A stretch of DNA of 64,000 nucleotides from Acetobacterium wieringae (GCF_001766835.1 NZ_LKEU01000029.1:1-64000); one strand, 5' to 3'; counted from the stretch's first letter, positions 16,966-26,051 are shown. The notes: generated from the sequence alone by a model not told the origin. A program made the numbers and translations.

Positions 16966-18135
16966 TTAGTCAATTGTAACGGAATCCATGTAGGTGAATT
17001 TACCATCTTTAACGGTTTTAATGATCGCTTCATTTTTAGTAGCGTCACCATTGGCATCAATGGTAATCATCCCAGTAGCGCCTTCAAAGTCTTTAGTGGC
17101 CGCCAGTGCGTCACGGATGGCAACAGGATCAGCAGATCCTGCTCGCTCAATCGCATCCAGGGTCATCATGTAGCCGTCATAACCAAGGGCTGTTACAGCT
17201 GCAATGTTTTCACGGTCAGGATAAGCTTTTTTGTATTCGGCAACAAATGTTTTACCGGCTTCTGTCAGTGGATTGGTATCGTCAAAGAATGTTGACATGA
17301 CTGCGCCTTCTACATCAGCACCACCAACGGTGATGAATTCGTTTGTTTCCCAGGTATCACCACCAATAAATGGAGCAGTGATGCCAAGAGCACGGGCCTG
17401 TTTGATAATCAATGCGGATTCGGTGAAATTACCAGGAGCAAAAATGGCATCGGGATTGGCAGCTTTAATATTGGTTAAGATTCCGTTGAAATCCTGATCG
17501 CCAGTATTGTAATTACCAGTAGCTACGATGGCATTTGGATCGCCAGTTAGTTTAACAAAAGAATCGGTAAAGAATTTAGCTAAGCCAACTGAGTAGTCAT
17601 TGGAAACTTCCTGGATGATGGCAACTTTTTTTGCATTCAGTTTTTTAGACGCATAGTTGGCCATGACCGTTCCCTGGAAAGGATCAAGGAAGCAAACACG
17701 GAAGTAGTAATCATTTCCGGCGGTAACCTGTGGATTGGTTGCTGAAAGCGCAACGGCAGGAATTTGGTTTGTTTTGACAACGTCACCAGCAGCAATGGAG
17801 AGTGAAGATCCCCAGGAACCTAAGATGGCAACAACTTTGTCTTTTTCAATTAAACGGGCAGCAGCAGTTGTTGCTTCAGCCTTGTCTGATTTGTTATCAG
17901 CAATGACCAATTCAACCTTTTTGCCTAATACTTCTGGACGCAATTTGTTGGCCAATTCGACCCCTTCAACTTCCAGCTCGCCACCAGCGGCATTTGCACC
18001 GGTTAAGGGTTCGAATACGCCAATTTTAATGACGTCGCTATCCCCAGAAGAAGTTGTTGTTGTTCCGCTAGAACAACCAGCGGCCATGGTTACGACCAAA
18101 GCCAGAGACAATAATACTGATAAAGGTTTTTTCAA
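16966..18135 (-). CDS. livK: Branched-chain amino acid ABC transporter substrate-binding lipoprotein LivK
   Basis: The 389-residue protein has a lipoprotein signal (basic start, hydrophobic core, lipobox MAAGC with Cys about residue 21) and a Ser/Thr-rich linker. The mature part is a type I periplasmic-binding fold with the family's first motif IKIGVFEPLTGANAAGG. The mature protein is anchored outside the membrane and delivers ligand to LivHM. The start follows AAAGGAGG, and a strong promoter lies about 47 bp upstream. Ligand specificity (Leu/Ile/Val or another amino acid) cannot be set from sequence. Confidence 0.95.
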   Translation of the reverse strand: MKKPLSVLLSLALVVTMAAGCSSGTTTTSSGDSDVIKIGVFEPLTGANAAGGELEVEGVELANKLRPEVLGKKVELVIADNKSDKAEATTAAARLIEKDKVVAILGSWGSSLSIAAGDVVKTNQIPAVALSATNPQVTAGNDYYFRVCFLDPFQGTVMANYASKKLNAKKVAIIQEVSNDYSVGLAKFFTDSFVKLTGDPNAIVATGNYNTGDQDFNGILTNIKAANPDAIFAPGNFTESALIIKQARALGITAPFIGGDTWETNEFITVGGADVEGAVMSTFFDDTNPLTEAGKTFVAEYKKAYPDRENIAAVTALGYDGYMMTLDAIERAGSADPVAIRDALAATKDFEGATGMITIDANGDATKNEAIIKTVKDGKFTYMDSVTID

Positions 18136-18181
18136 GGTAAAGTCCTCCTTTTTCTTTTTTTCCTAATTTTTACCTGTGGCT

Positions 18182-18211
18182 ATTATACCAAAGTTTACAC
18201 TTTTATTGCAA
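18182..18211 (-). promoter_or_regulatory. livK promoter
   Basis: On the minus strand, TTGCAA (18211-18206) and TATAAT (18187-18182) are 18 bp apart, giving a leader of about 40 nt before the livK ATG. Confidence 0.75.
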
Positions 18212-18343
18212 GTTTATATTAAGAAATGTTTGAATCATACGGACACTTGTTTTAATGACACTGATTTACGCAATCCGCAGTATTGCATTAGCGCGCTAAA
18301 GTAAAGGTTTGCAGAATAAATCAGGAAATCAGATCGTCCGTAG

Positions 18344-19882
18344 TCAGATGACAGACAGAGCTTTTCGATGATAGAGATGATTGATACGATTGTACCAATC
18401 AACATCGATTTGTAAAAGACCGTCCCGGGTCATTCGAAAAACCCAGTTATTCGCTGTGGTTCCGGGTTCATTCATGCGTGTGTCGCAGCCATATCCGCAA
18501 ATATCTTGAATGGGCAGGATGACTAAATTGGCAGCACTCTGAAAAAGGGTGCGGATAAAAGCCCGACAGGAAGGACTCTGGTGGCCGCCGATCTGCCATT
18601 GGTTTTCCCAGGCCTCAGTGTAGCCGCAGTAGTCAAAAGCATAACGACGATGTTCCGGGGTGTAGTCAAAAAAAGTCCCCAGTAGTGTATTATTGTCATG
18701 GGTCCCTGAGTAGGCTACGGTATTGGCGCTGTAGTTATGGGGCAGATGAATATTATCCAAATCATCAATGAAGGCAAATTCCATGATCCGCATTCCGGGA
18801 AAACCGGTGTTTTTTAACAATTTGACCAGGTCTTCATCCTGAAGCCCCAGATCTTCAGCAATGATACTCGGTTTGGGAAAGGTCTTTTCCAATTGCCTGA
18901 AGAAATCCATCGCCGGGCCGGGAATCCAACGACCATTTTTGGCAGTTGCTTCACTTGCCGGGACTGACCAATATGCAGAAAAGCCCCGAAAATGATCGAT
19001 TCGAACCATGTCAAAATCCGCCAGTGCTTTTTTTATCCGTCGCATCCACCAGGAATAGTGGTCTTTTTTCATCACATCCCAACGATATAATGGATTACCC
19101 CATAGTTGACCGTTTTTGGCAAAATAGTCTGGAGGAACCCCGGAAATTTCAATGGGAGAGCCTTTTTCGTCCAACAGGAAAAGCTCCGGATGGCACCACA
19201 CATCGGCACTGGTATGCGCAACATATATGGGCATATCGCCGATAATTTTTATCGCTTTTGTATTAGCATAATCTTTAAGAGCCGACCATTGTTTAGCATA
19301 GGTGTATTGGAGAAAATTCTGAAAATTAATCTCTTCACAAAAGTCAGATCGGGCGATGGAAAGTGCGGCTGGCGTTCGCTTTATCAGATCCTGATTGTCC
19401 CATTTAGTCCAGTCTTCTTCAGAATAATATTGGGCTAAAACTGTATATAAGGAAAAATCTGGAAGCCACTCGCTGTTGGCTTCGACATAGTTTTGAATGT
19501 CTGTTTTTTGCTTTGGTGTGAGTCGAGAAAAAGCCAGCTTGAAAATAGAATGACGATTGCAGATCAGATCGGGATAATTAATGGAGTAAGCAGGAGCAGT
19601 AGATTTACCGGTTGCCAGTTCATCCGCAGTTAATAAATCCCATTGGTATAACCGTTCAAGGTCAATCAAAAGGGGATTACCAGCAAAAGCGGATGTACTT
19701 TTATATGGCGAAAAACAGCTGTCCACAGGACCTACTGGCAGAATTTGCCAGTAGCCAAAGCCCATGGATTGAAGCAGGTCAACAAAAGTGCGGGCATCAC
19801 TGCCTAACGTTCCGATGCCGTAATCCCCCGGTAAGGCGGGAACTGGCATCAAGACACCACTGGAGCGCGATTTTATAGCCAT
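18344..19882 (-). CDS. malQ: 4-alpha-glucanotransferase (amylomaltase, MalQ)
   Basis: A 512-residue GH77 enzyme. It shows the family N-terminus SSGVLMPVPALPGDYGIG, then YWQILPVGP, SPYKSTSAFAGNPL, GDMPIYVAH and PPDYFAKNGQLWGNPLY. The catalytic region has MVRIDHFRGF (nucleophile Asp), IAEDLG (acid/base Glu) and SGTHDNNT. It transfers alpha-1,4-glucan segments between maltodextrins and releases glucose, which suggests glycogen or maltodextrin metabolism and links to the ROK glucokinase. It begins one base after hslO ends, so it probably belongs to the rlmH-hslO transcript. Confidence 0.95.
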   Translation of the reverse strand: MAIKSRSSGVLMPVPALPGDYGIGTLGSDARTFVDLLQSMGFGYWQILPVGPVDSCFSPYKSTSAFAGNPLLIDLERLYQWDLLTADELATGKSTAPAYSINYPDLICNRHSIFKLAFSRLTPKQKTDIQNYVEANSEWLPDFSLYTVLAQYYSEEDWTKWDNQDLIKRTPAALSIARSDFCEEINFQNFLQYTYAKQWSALKDYANTKAIKIIGDMPIYVAHTSADVWCHPELFLLDEKGSPIEISGVPPDYFAKNGQLWGNPLYRWDVMKKDHYSWWMRRIKKALADFDMVRIDHFRGFSAYWSVPASEATAKNGRWIPGPAMDFFRQLEKTFPKPSIIAEDLGLQDEDLVKLLKNTGFPGMRIMEFAFIDDLDNIHLPHNYSANTVAYSGTHDNNTLLGTFFDYTPEHRRYAFDYCGYTEAWENQWQIGGHQSPSCRAFIRTLFQSAANLVILPIQDICGYGCDTRMNEPGTTANNWVFRMTRDGLLQIDVDWYNRINHLYHRKALSVI

Positions 19883-19883
19883 A

Positions 19884-20768
19884 TCAACCCTCTTTTTCTA
19901 TGATGCGATCCAGGATGGACTGTAGGTCTTCGGGGGTAAAGAGATATTTTTCCTTACAAAAGTCACAGTTGATTTCGATATCTTCCTGATCTGCGATCAT
20001 GTCGATTAGATCTTTTTTTCCAATCGATATCAGTGCTTTGGTAATACGCTGGCGGGAGCAATCACAAATAAACCGGGTGATTTCTGTTTTGGAAATCTTT
20101 AAGTTCAGGTGTTTAAACAGACCTTCCATAATTTCTTCCAGCGTTTTTCCTTCGTCAAGCTGTTTGGTCAAAGATGGGGTATCAGCTAGGGCTGCTTCCA
20201 GGGCATCAATCACGTCATCATCGGTATCCGGCATTAATTGAATAATAAATCCCCCAGCCTGTCGGACAGTGCCATCATCATTTAATAAAACGCCTAGGGA
20301 AACCGAGGTGGGAATTTGTTCAGATTGCGCATAATAATAAGTTAAATCTTCGGCCAGTTCACCGCTGACAAGTGGTGAATAACCAACATAAGGCTCTTTT
20401 AAACCGATATCTTTTAAAATGTTCAAGGCACCATCGCCAATGGCTTCTGAAACCGGCATGGGGGATTCCATGGTGTCAGAAAGATCACTGACATAGGGAT
20501 AACCTTTGACATTGCCGCTGGCATCGGCGGTTACCAATAAGCCGCTGAGTGGGCCATCACTGGCGATTTTTAAAGTGATCAGTTCATCCGCATTTTTCAT
20601 CATTGACCCCATCAGTGAACCGGCAGTCAATAATCGGCCCAATGCCTGGGTAACGACTGGGCTGGTGTGATGAAGCTTACGGGCGGTTTCGGCGAGTCCC
20701 TGTGTCGTTGCCGCAAAGACCCGAATCTGTCCGTTTCCGGCGGTGGCTTTTAGTATATAGTCCGGCAT
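19884..20768 (-). CDS. hslO: Hsp33 redox-regulated chaperonin
   Basis: A 294-residue protein with the Hsp33 N-terminal domain (RVFAATTQGLAETARKLHHTS, then GRLLTAGSLMGSMMK) and a C-terminal zinc/redox switch of the form C-x-C ... C-x2-C. The ligands are CDC around residue 236 and CDFC around 268. Under oxidative stress the cysteines form disulfides and the protein holds unfolding clients. It lies between rlmH and malQ in one minus-strand operon. Confidence 0.95.
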   Translation of the reverse strand: MPDYILKATAGNGQIRVFAATTQGLAETARKLHHTSPVVTQALGRLLTAGSLMGSMMKNADELITLKIASDGPLSGLLVTADASGNVKGYPYVSDLSDTMESPMPVSEAIGDGALNILKDIGLKEPYVGYSPLVSGELAEDLTYYYAQSEQIPTSVSLGVLLNDDGTVRQAGGFIIQLMPDTDDDVIDALEAALADTPSLTKQLDEGKTLEEIMEGLFKHLNLKISKTEITRFICDCSRQRITKALISIGKKDLIDMIADQEDIEINCDFCKEKYLFTPEDLQSILDRIIEKEG

Positions 20769-20799
20769 GTTTTACCTCTCAGTGTTTAAATTGAATTAG

Positions 20800-21279
20800 C
20801 TATTTATGATATGTTTCGCCACGGATTATCTTAAAGGAACGATAGATTTGCTCTAACAGCATCACTCGAAATAACTGGTGGGGAAATGTCATTTTAGAAA
20901 AGGAGCATTTCCATTGTGAACGACTGGTAATCTCAGGGGAAAGCCCGATGGAACCGCCAATGACAAAGGTGATTTGGCTTTTTCCCTGAATGCCATAGTT
21001 TTCGATTTTCCTGGCAAAAGTTGGTGAGTCCAGTTGATCGCCCTGTATTTCCAGGGTGGCCAGAATTTCATCATCTTTCAAATGAGAAAGAACTCGGCGT
21101 CCTTCACTGTCCACGGCTTTTTGGCGCTGAGCTTCGCTGGCGTTTTCTGGAATTTTCTCATCTTTAACTTCGATTAATTCCAGGCGACAATAGGCGCTTA
21201 GTCGTTTGGTGTATTCCTGAATAGCCTGGGTTAAATATTTTTCTTTTATTTTTCCAACAGCAATAACGCGAATATTCAT
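20800..21279 (-). CDS. rlmH: 23S rRNA (pseudouridine1915-N3)-methyltransferase RlmH
   Basis: A 159-residue SPOUT methyltransferase with the RlmH opening IRVIAVGKIKEKYL, the SAM-binding knot region FVIGGSIGLSP and the C-terminal signature SKMTFPHQLFRVMLLEQIYR ending in GETYHK. It methylates helix 69 of 23S rRNA on the assembled 70S ribosome. It begins 5 bp after the stop of a 29-codon membrane-peptide gene and is followed by hslO. Confidence 0.96.
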   Translation of the reverse strand: MNIRVIAVGKIKEKYLTQAIQEYTKRLSAYCRLELIEVKDEKIPENASEAQRQKAVDSEGRRVLSHLKDDEILATLEIQGDQLDSPTFARKIENYGIQGKSQITFVIGGSIGLSPEITSRSQWKCSFSKMTFPHQLFRVMLLEQIYRSFKIIRGETYHK

Positions 21280-21284
21280 TCAGA

Positions 21285-21374
21285 TTAGAAACTGTAAACA
21301 ACAAGAAGACTTAAAACAATAACGGCGACTAAAACCAATGCGCCAACACGATAGAGTGGGTTTCTTTTGTGCAT
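21285..21374 (-). CDS. 29-aa single-pass membrane peptide upstream of rlmH
   Basis: The reading frame encodes 29 residues: a basic start MHKRNPLYRVG, then an 18-residue hydrophobic helix (ALVLVAVIVLSLLVV), ending YSF. The ATG has AAGGAGG 8 bp upstream, the best ribosome site in the neighbourhood, and the stop lies 5 bp before rlmH, so it is very likely translated and coupled to rlmH. A TATAAT-like -10 (21436-21431, minus strand) lies about 57 bp upstream. Its function is unknown, and short genes of this kind are usually missed by automatic annotation. Confidence 0.7.
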   Translation of the reverse strand: MHKRNPLYRVGALVLVAVIVLSLLVVYSF

Positions 21375-21416
21375 GGTAGGGTTCCTCCTTAACATCGAAA
21401 AAATTTAAATTTATGA

Positions 21417-21445
21417 TTGTGTTTTTATCTATTATAGTTTACAAT
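21417..21445 (+). promoter_or_regulatory. tRNA-Pro promoter
   Basis: TTGTGT (21417-21422) and TACAAT (21440-21445) are 17 bp apart and lie 26 bp upstream of the mature tRNA 5' end. Confidence 0.55.
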
Positions 21446-21471
21446 ATATGAGTCGGAAATGCAACATATTA

Positions 21472-21548
21472 CGGGGTGTGGCTCAGCTTGGTAGAGCGCA
21501 TGGTTCGGGACCATGAGGCCGGAGGTTCAAATCCTCTCACTCCGACCA
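21472..21548 (+). tRNA. tRNA-Pro (anticodon CGG)
   Basis: The 77-nt sequence folds as a cloverleaf. The acceptor arm CGGGGTG pairs with CACTCCG (one G-U pair), the D arm is GCTC...GAGC, the anticodon loop TTCGGGA gives CGG (reads CCG, proline), the T arm is GGAGGTTCAAATCCTC, and the 3' CCA is encoded. It lies on the strand opposite to both flanking genes. Confidence 0.96.
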
Positions 21549-21561
21549 TTAAAAAACAGTT

Positions 21562-21592
21562 AAGACAGCTAGTGATGGCTGTCTTTTTTTGC
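21562..21592 (+). terminator. Terminator after tRNA-Pro
   Basis: The stem AAGACAGC (21562-21569) pairs with GCTGTCTT (21578-21585) and is followed by a T-run. It lies 14 bp after the tRNA. Confidence 0.88.
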
Positions 21593-21609
21593 GGGTTTGG
21601 TTTTATTGG

Positions 21610-23172
21610 CTACGTGTTGTACTGGTGCCGGTCTGGATTTGTGGTTTCCTGATCCGGTTCATAAATCTGATAATTATTTTTACCCTGTTTTTTGGCCTGA
21701 TACATGGCCTTGTCGGCATGGCTTAACAGGGCTTCATGATTGATGCCGTGCTGGGGATAAAAGGCAATCCCGATGCTGGGGGTAACCAGTAGTGCTTTTT
21801 CCGTTAAGGGCTGACGCAGCGACTTAAGAATTTTTTCGGCCACTAATTCCACATCCCTTATATCTTCAAACTCCGGAACAATCAGGGTGAACTCATCACC
21901 ACCCATTCTGGCGACGGTATCGCCTTTGCGCATGACTGTTTTGAGCTGTTCGGCGACGGCCTTTAAAACGTCGTCGCCAGTATCATGTCCATAGGTGTCA
22001 TTAATTTCCTTGAAGCCGTCAAGATCCAGAAACATGACCGCCATCTGGCTCTGATAACGGGCGGCATTAGCCACGGCTATCATCAGTCGGTCATAAAAAA
22101 GGCTGCGATTGGACAACCCGGTCAGACTGTCATGATAGGCCAGGTATTTTGCTTTTTCTGATTCCTCCCGGCGCTTGGTGATATCTTCCTTCAAAACAAC
22201 AAAATGATAAATTTGGCCATTTTCATCCAGTACCGGGGAGACGGAAATATTCTCCCAGTAACCCTCGCCATTCTTGCGCACATTAAAAGCTTCTCTACGC
22301 CAGACATTACCCGTCTGGACCTCATGAAGTAGTTCTTGATAATATTCCGCTGACGCTTGGTCTCTGGCATATAACATACTGACATTGTTGCCGATGACGT
22401 CATCCGGGGTATAACCGGTCAGCTCAACATATTTGGGATTAATGTATTCAATCTGCCCTTTATTATCACTGATGAGCACCGCCACCGGACTGTGCTCAAT
22501 GACGTGATAATAGGTCTTAAGTTGATCCTGGGCTTTTTTATTAGCCGTGAAATCCTCAAGAATTCCCTGAACCCCGACGATGGCACCGGAAAAGCTGTGA
22601 AGCGGGGCACAATGCATCCGCATATAAACCTTTTTGCCCCATTTGGTGGTATAGAAAGTTTCGCAGGTGACGATTTCTCCGGTTTCCAGACTTTTTTTCA
22701 GACTGCCAGCGATACCGCATTCAACCAAGGGCCCGAAGGTAAACACATTGATCTGTTTGGTGGCTTGTGCGGAAGGCGATCCCAGTAGTTTCAGGGTAGC
22801 CGGATTGACGGTGGTGATGTTACCGTCGAGGTCACAGGTGATAATGCCTGCCGGTGAGTTTTCGACCAGAACCCGATAGCGGGCTTCACTTTCATCAATT
22901 TCACGGGTTAAAGCAGTTTTATCGATTTCACAGCTGTCAGGCTGGTCGTTGTCCTCCGGATTAGCGCTTTTTTGTTGTCGGTGCAGATAAACAGCGAGCA
23001 CTGGCATAAACAGCACCATAAAACCAAGACCGTAAAAAATAGCAGGGTTGGCAACGTCAGAAAACAGGTTGCGGATTAAAAAATAGTCCAGGGCATTAAT
23101 GGCCAGAGCAATCACGGTGATCCGGATCACGTTGGTGGATAACTTTGTGTTGGGTGCAGTGTCATTTTTCAT
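21610..23172 (-). CDS. Membrane PAS-PAS-GGDEF diguanylate cyclase
   Basis: The 520-residue protein has two N-terminal transmembrane helices (about 14-35 and 42-62). Two PAS domains follow (about 95-215 and 218-340, the second with the PAC-like EGYWENISVSPV), and then a GGDEF domain (about 345-505) with the intact motif MGGDEFTLIV. It should make cyclic di-GMP from GTP in response to a signal sensed by PAS. No inhibitory-site RxxD is obvious just before the motif (VARMGGDEF). A 19-bp palindrome lies 44 bp upstream of its ATG. A second, degenerate GGDEF protein lies at 55 kb. Confidence 0.92.
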   Translation of the reverse strand: MKNDTAPNTKLSTNVIRITVIALAINALDYFLIRNLFSDVANPAIFYGLGFMVLFMPVLAVYLHRQQKSANPEDNDQPDSCEIDKTALTREIDESEARYRVLVENSPAGIITCDLDGNITTVNPATLKLLGSPSAQATKQINVFTFGPLVECGIAGSLKKSLETGEIVTCETFYTTKWGKKVYMRMHCAPLHSFSGAIVGVQGILEDFTANKKAQDQLKTYYHVIEHSPVAVLISDNKGQIEYINPKYVELTGYTPDDVIGNNVSMLYARDQASAEYYQELLHEVQTGNVWRREAFNVRKNGEGYWENISVSPVLDENGQIYHFVVLKEDITKRREESEKAKYLAYHDSLTGLSNRSLFYDRLMIAVANAARYQSQMAVMFLDLDGFKEINDTYGHDTGDDVLKAVAEQLKTVMRKGDTVARMGGDEFTLIVPEFEDIRDVELVAEKILKSLRQPLTEKALLVTPSIGIAFYPQHGINHEALLSHADKAMYQAKKQGKNNYQIYEPDQETTNPDRHQYNT

Positions 23173-23215
23173 CGGGCACCTCCTTTTTATTTCAGTCCGT
23201 TTGATCGTCTGCTGA

Positions 23216-23234
23216 TAGGGTATAGTATACCCTA
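23216..23234 (-). promoter_or_regulatory. Palindromic operator upstream of the diguanylate cyclase
   Basis: TAGGGTATA (23216-23224) and TATACCCTA (23226-23234) form a perfect inverted repeat around one central base. It lies 44 bp from the cyclase ATG and contains a TATACT-like -10 on the minus strand. It looks like a repressor site over the promoter; the regulator is unknown. Confidence 0.55.
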
Positions 23235-23830
23235 AAAAACCATCTTTATCAGAAAAAGGTTATGACGAGGGTGATTAATGGCAATCAGGTCTGGCATATT
23301 AAACCGGAAACGGTGGAATACAAATGGTTGAGTCAGCTGATGAAACTGTAAAAATGCGAGCTGTGCAAACGACAATCTTTTGATGCTCAATTTTTATAGG
23401 CCGGGCATCGTTCAGATTAAATGCCTCCGGGACGGCCGGGAACTGTAGTATGATTTGGCGGTAGCTGGTCATTAGCATCGTCTGAAAAATTGACACGACC
23501 GCAAAAATGGTCTGAATTAATTCTAGCACCGGGATGCTAAGAAATCGAATAAAAATGAACAACAGTTAACAACTGAATAAAGAAGTAATGATAATAAAAC
23601 ATTCTGAGTTAAGAAACACTAGCCGCGTCAGTGTGTTTGAAGTAATAAAAAACAGCGATGTCAGGTCGCTGTTTTTTTGTTGGCCCGTTTTTATTCATTC
23701 GTTATCCAAGTGGGGGCCGGATCGTCTTTTTGTTTTATAATCTTTCATTACCGGCAATTAAATGATACAATAATTCCAAGCATTACATCTAAATAAAGAT
23801 GACTCAATCAAACAACTGATGGGATGTTTT
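23235..23830. other. Intergenic stretch with no convincing gene
   Basis: About 600 bases lie between the cyclase promoter and the hsdR remnant. A 29-codon plus-strand frame (23262-23351, ending WLSQLMKL) could be the end of a lost gene. A minus-strand frame of 87 codons (23299-23562) has no ribosome site and no recognisable domain. A hairpin terminator (listed separately) stands at 23647-23678 without a gene before it. I read this as decayed sequence. Confidence 0.5.
23647..23678 (+). terminator. Orphan terminator
   Basis: AACAGCGA (23651-23658) pairs with TCGCTGTT (23666-23673), flanked by an A-run and a T-run. No intact gene ends just upstream on either strand. Confidence 0.75.
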
Positions 23831-24973
23831 ATGAAATTAAATTATGCATTTTTAAACGATCGTTTTCCAGAACTGGCCATCCTGGGTAGCCTGGCCGAAG
23901 GTTACCTCCACACCGACAGTAATACCTGCCTGATCAAACTGGAACTGTTCGGCGAAACCATGGTCAATCTGATGTTGGATTTTGACAATGTCACGCCCCC
24001 GGAGCTCGAAAACACCCATGCCAATCGCCTCAAAGTCCTGAAACGGGAAGGGCTGATTTCACCGGAAATTGACGATGTTTTCTATACCCTGCGTAAAGCC
24101 TGAAACCGGGCGGTCCATGAGGACTACGGCAGCAGTGACAAGGCGGTGATCTTATTGGAAATGGCCTGGCAACTGGGTGTCTGGTTTATGCAGGTCTACG
24201 GCGACTGGGGCTATCAGCCCGTTGTTTTTGCGTTGCCAGAACCCCGGAAAATTGTCAAGGAACGACTCTATACCGGAAATAGCCAAGCCAGTCGGAGGGC
24301 TTATGAAAAACAGGAAGCGGCTGAAACAGAGACTCTTAAAAAAGCGCTGGCCGAAAAAGAAGCCCTGATCGCCCAACTGCAAAGCATTGTTGAAAAACAC
24401 TTTTCTGTTACCCCGGCCACCCTTCCGCAACGGGCCAAACAGGCCAAAACCGCAGCAGATCATCTTAAGCTCAGCGAAGCCCAGACCCGATACCTGATCG
24501 ACAGCCAGCTCCGCAAAGTCGGCTGGGAGGCGGACACCGTCAGTCTCACCTATGCCAGTGGCGCCCGCCCCGAAAAGGGCAAAGCCCGGGCCATTGCCGA
24601 GTGGCCCACCGACTCCACCGTCAGAAAAAGCGGCTATGCCGACTACGCCCTGTTTGTCGGCACCAAACTGGTCGGTATGATTGAAGCCAAACGCTCCGCC
24701 ATCTACAGCTCCTCGGTGATCGACTACCAGTGCAAGTCCTACGCCCAAACCGTCCGGGAAGCCGACGCCCCCTACATCATCGGCAACTGGAACGGCTACA
24801 AGGCGCCCTTGCTCTTTGCCACCAACGGCCGCAAATACTTAAAACAACTCGAAACCAAATCCGGCATCTGGTTCCGGGACGTCCGCAGTGATGCCAACAT
24901 CCCCAAGGAGCTGCAGGTCTGGATTAGCCCCACCGGCAGTTTAGTTGATTTGCTGATAGATTATTATTTTTAG
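23831..24973 (+). pseudogene. hsdR: Type I restriction enzyme R subunit (hsdR), truncated with an internal stop
   Basis: Reading through a TGA at 24101-24103 gives about 380 residues of the N-terminal part of an HsdR protein. A DUF4145-like helical domain is interrupted at LRKA*NRAVHE, where CGA (Arg) has become TGA. A coiled coil follows (about 150-195), and then the PD-(D/E)xK nuclease domain with GYADYALFVG ... GMIEAKR. The frame ends at 24973, before the SF2 helicase motor that makes up most of an HsdR (about 1000 residues). Neither hsdM nor hsdS is in the window. The gene is therefore broken twice. Its GC-rich codon use stops abruptly at about 24,960, where AT-rich sequence begins. Confidence 0.85.
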
Positions 24974-25127
24974 CTTTCGAAAGGATAAAAATGAATATAT
25001 TTTTGAATAGACTAGATAACTAAATATTGGCGAAAGGAGCTTTGAATTTATACCTGTTGATATTAAAAAAGATATCAATATTGAGGGAGCTATAATTGGA
25101 ACAAATGTAGAATTTATTATTAATAAT

Positions 25128-26051
25128 ATGAATGTAATGGATTTGATAAAAAAGACAAACTTAAAAAATCAAATTGGTGTGAATATGTATAATGCATTAT
25201 TAAGAAAACCAATGATGGTTTGTTTTATGCCAACTATTGAAGAAGAATTTACATGGTCAAAAAATGAATGTGATGAAAAATATGGCATCAAAGCAATACA
25301 TTTAAATAATTTTGCACAAACATTTTCTATAGGAAGTTGGTTTATAAAAGATTCTTGTATTTCGACTACGAAAATTTATTGGCTTAATCTGTTTAGTGCT
25401 TATAATTCACAGTCTGATAGGGAAATGGCAGTAACTTTAAGTAATGGTTCTATAGCAGAGACATTTTTAACAGCTGATGAAGTAAAAGAGGCAATTGAAA
25501 GAATGTATGAAGTGTATAGCTGTCTGCTACCGGATGAATCAAAAATGGTACATATCAATTGTACGAGCAGTGAGGGTACAACAGTATGGGAAATTGACAA
25601 AGCAATTAGTAAGGAAGGAAATAGTTATTCAAGGGCCCTAATACTGTTACAAGAGGCAAGAAGGACAGGCGTGATAACAAGTAAGATTGATAAATATTGC
25701 TCAATTTTAGAATGCCTGTATGCGATAAATAAACAGCACAAAACAAATATATCATATATTAAAGCAGTTTATATTGGTAAGAATAATGAGGAAAGAGAAA
25801 AAATTATTAATTATATGAAAGAAGCATACGGGGTACGTTCGGATTGTTCCCACGGTGACAATTTAAAATATTTAAAAGAAAATAATTATGAAAGTTTAAA
25901 AAACTTATCAAGTATTGTAGATGATTATGTACGAAGAGTTTTTAGGAAAATTATCTCTGAAAAAAAATTGAATTATGACCTTACACCTGAAAAAAAAGCA
26001 AATACTCGAAAATATTTTCAAACATTAAAACAAAGTATTTATCCCGATTGA
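25128..26051 (+). CDS. HEPN-motif protein of unknown function, possibly ApeA-like; 5' end doubtful
   Basis: The 307-residue frame is much more AT-rich than its neighbours. The C-terminal helices contain RSDCSH (around residue 238), matching the R-x4-6-H motif of HEPN RNases, within a context (EAYGVRSDCSHGD ... LSSIVDDYVRRVFRKII) like that of Apea-type HEPN domains. The frame is open well upstream of ATG 25128, back to 25020, with protein-like sequence (FEFIPVDIKKDINIEG) but no start codon. A good start (ATG 24991 behind AAAGG) lies in another frame and stops at 25023. A one-base loss near 25020 would join them. A defence role is inferred from HEPN and the neighbouring restriction remnant, and it may be inactive. 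Confidence 0.6.
   Translation: MNVMDLIKKTNLKNQIGVNMYNALLRKPMMVCFMPTIEEEFTWSKNECDEKYGIKAIHLNNFAQTFSIGSWFIKDSCISTTKIYWLNLFSAYNSQSDREMAVTLSNGSIAETFLTADEVKEAIERMYEVYSCLLPDESKMVHINCTSSEGTTVWEIDKAISKEGNSYSRALILLQEARRTGVITSKIDKYCSILECLYAINKQHKTNISYIKAVYIGKNNEEREKIINYMKEAYGVRSDCSHGDNLKYLKENNYESLKNLSSIVDDYVRRVFRKIISEKKLNYDLTPEKKANTRKYFQTLKQSIYPD

Noticed and set aside
23299..23562. 87-codon minus-strand frame in the gap before hsdR
   Set aside because: No ribosome site, no domain and no support from neighbours.
24152..24748. 198-codon minus-strand frame across the hsdR remnant
   Set aside because: It is the shadow of GC-rich coding sequence; the plus strand encodes a recognisable HsdR nuclease domain.
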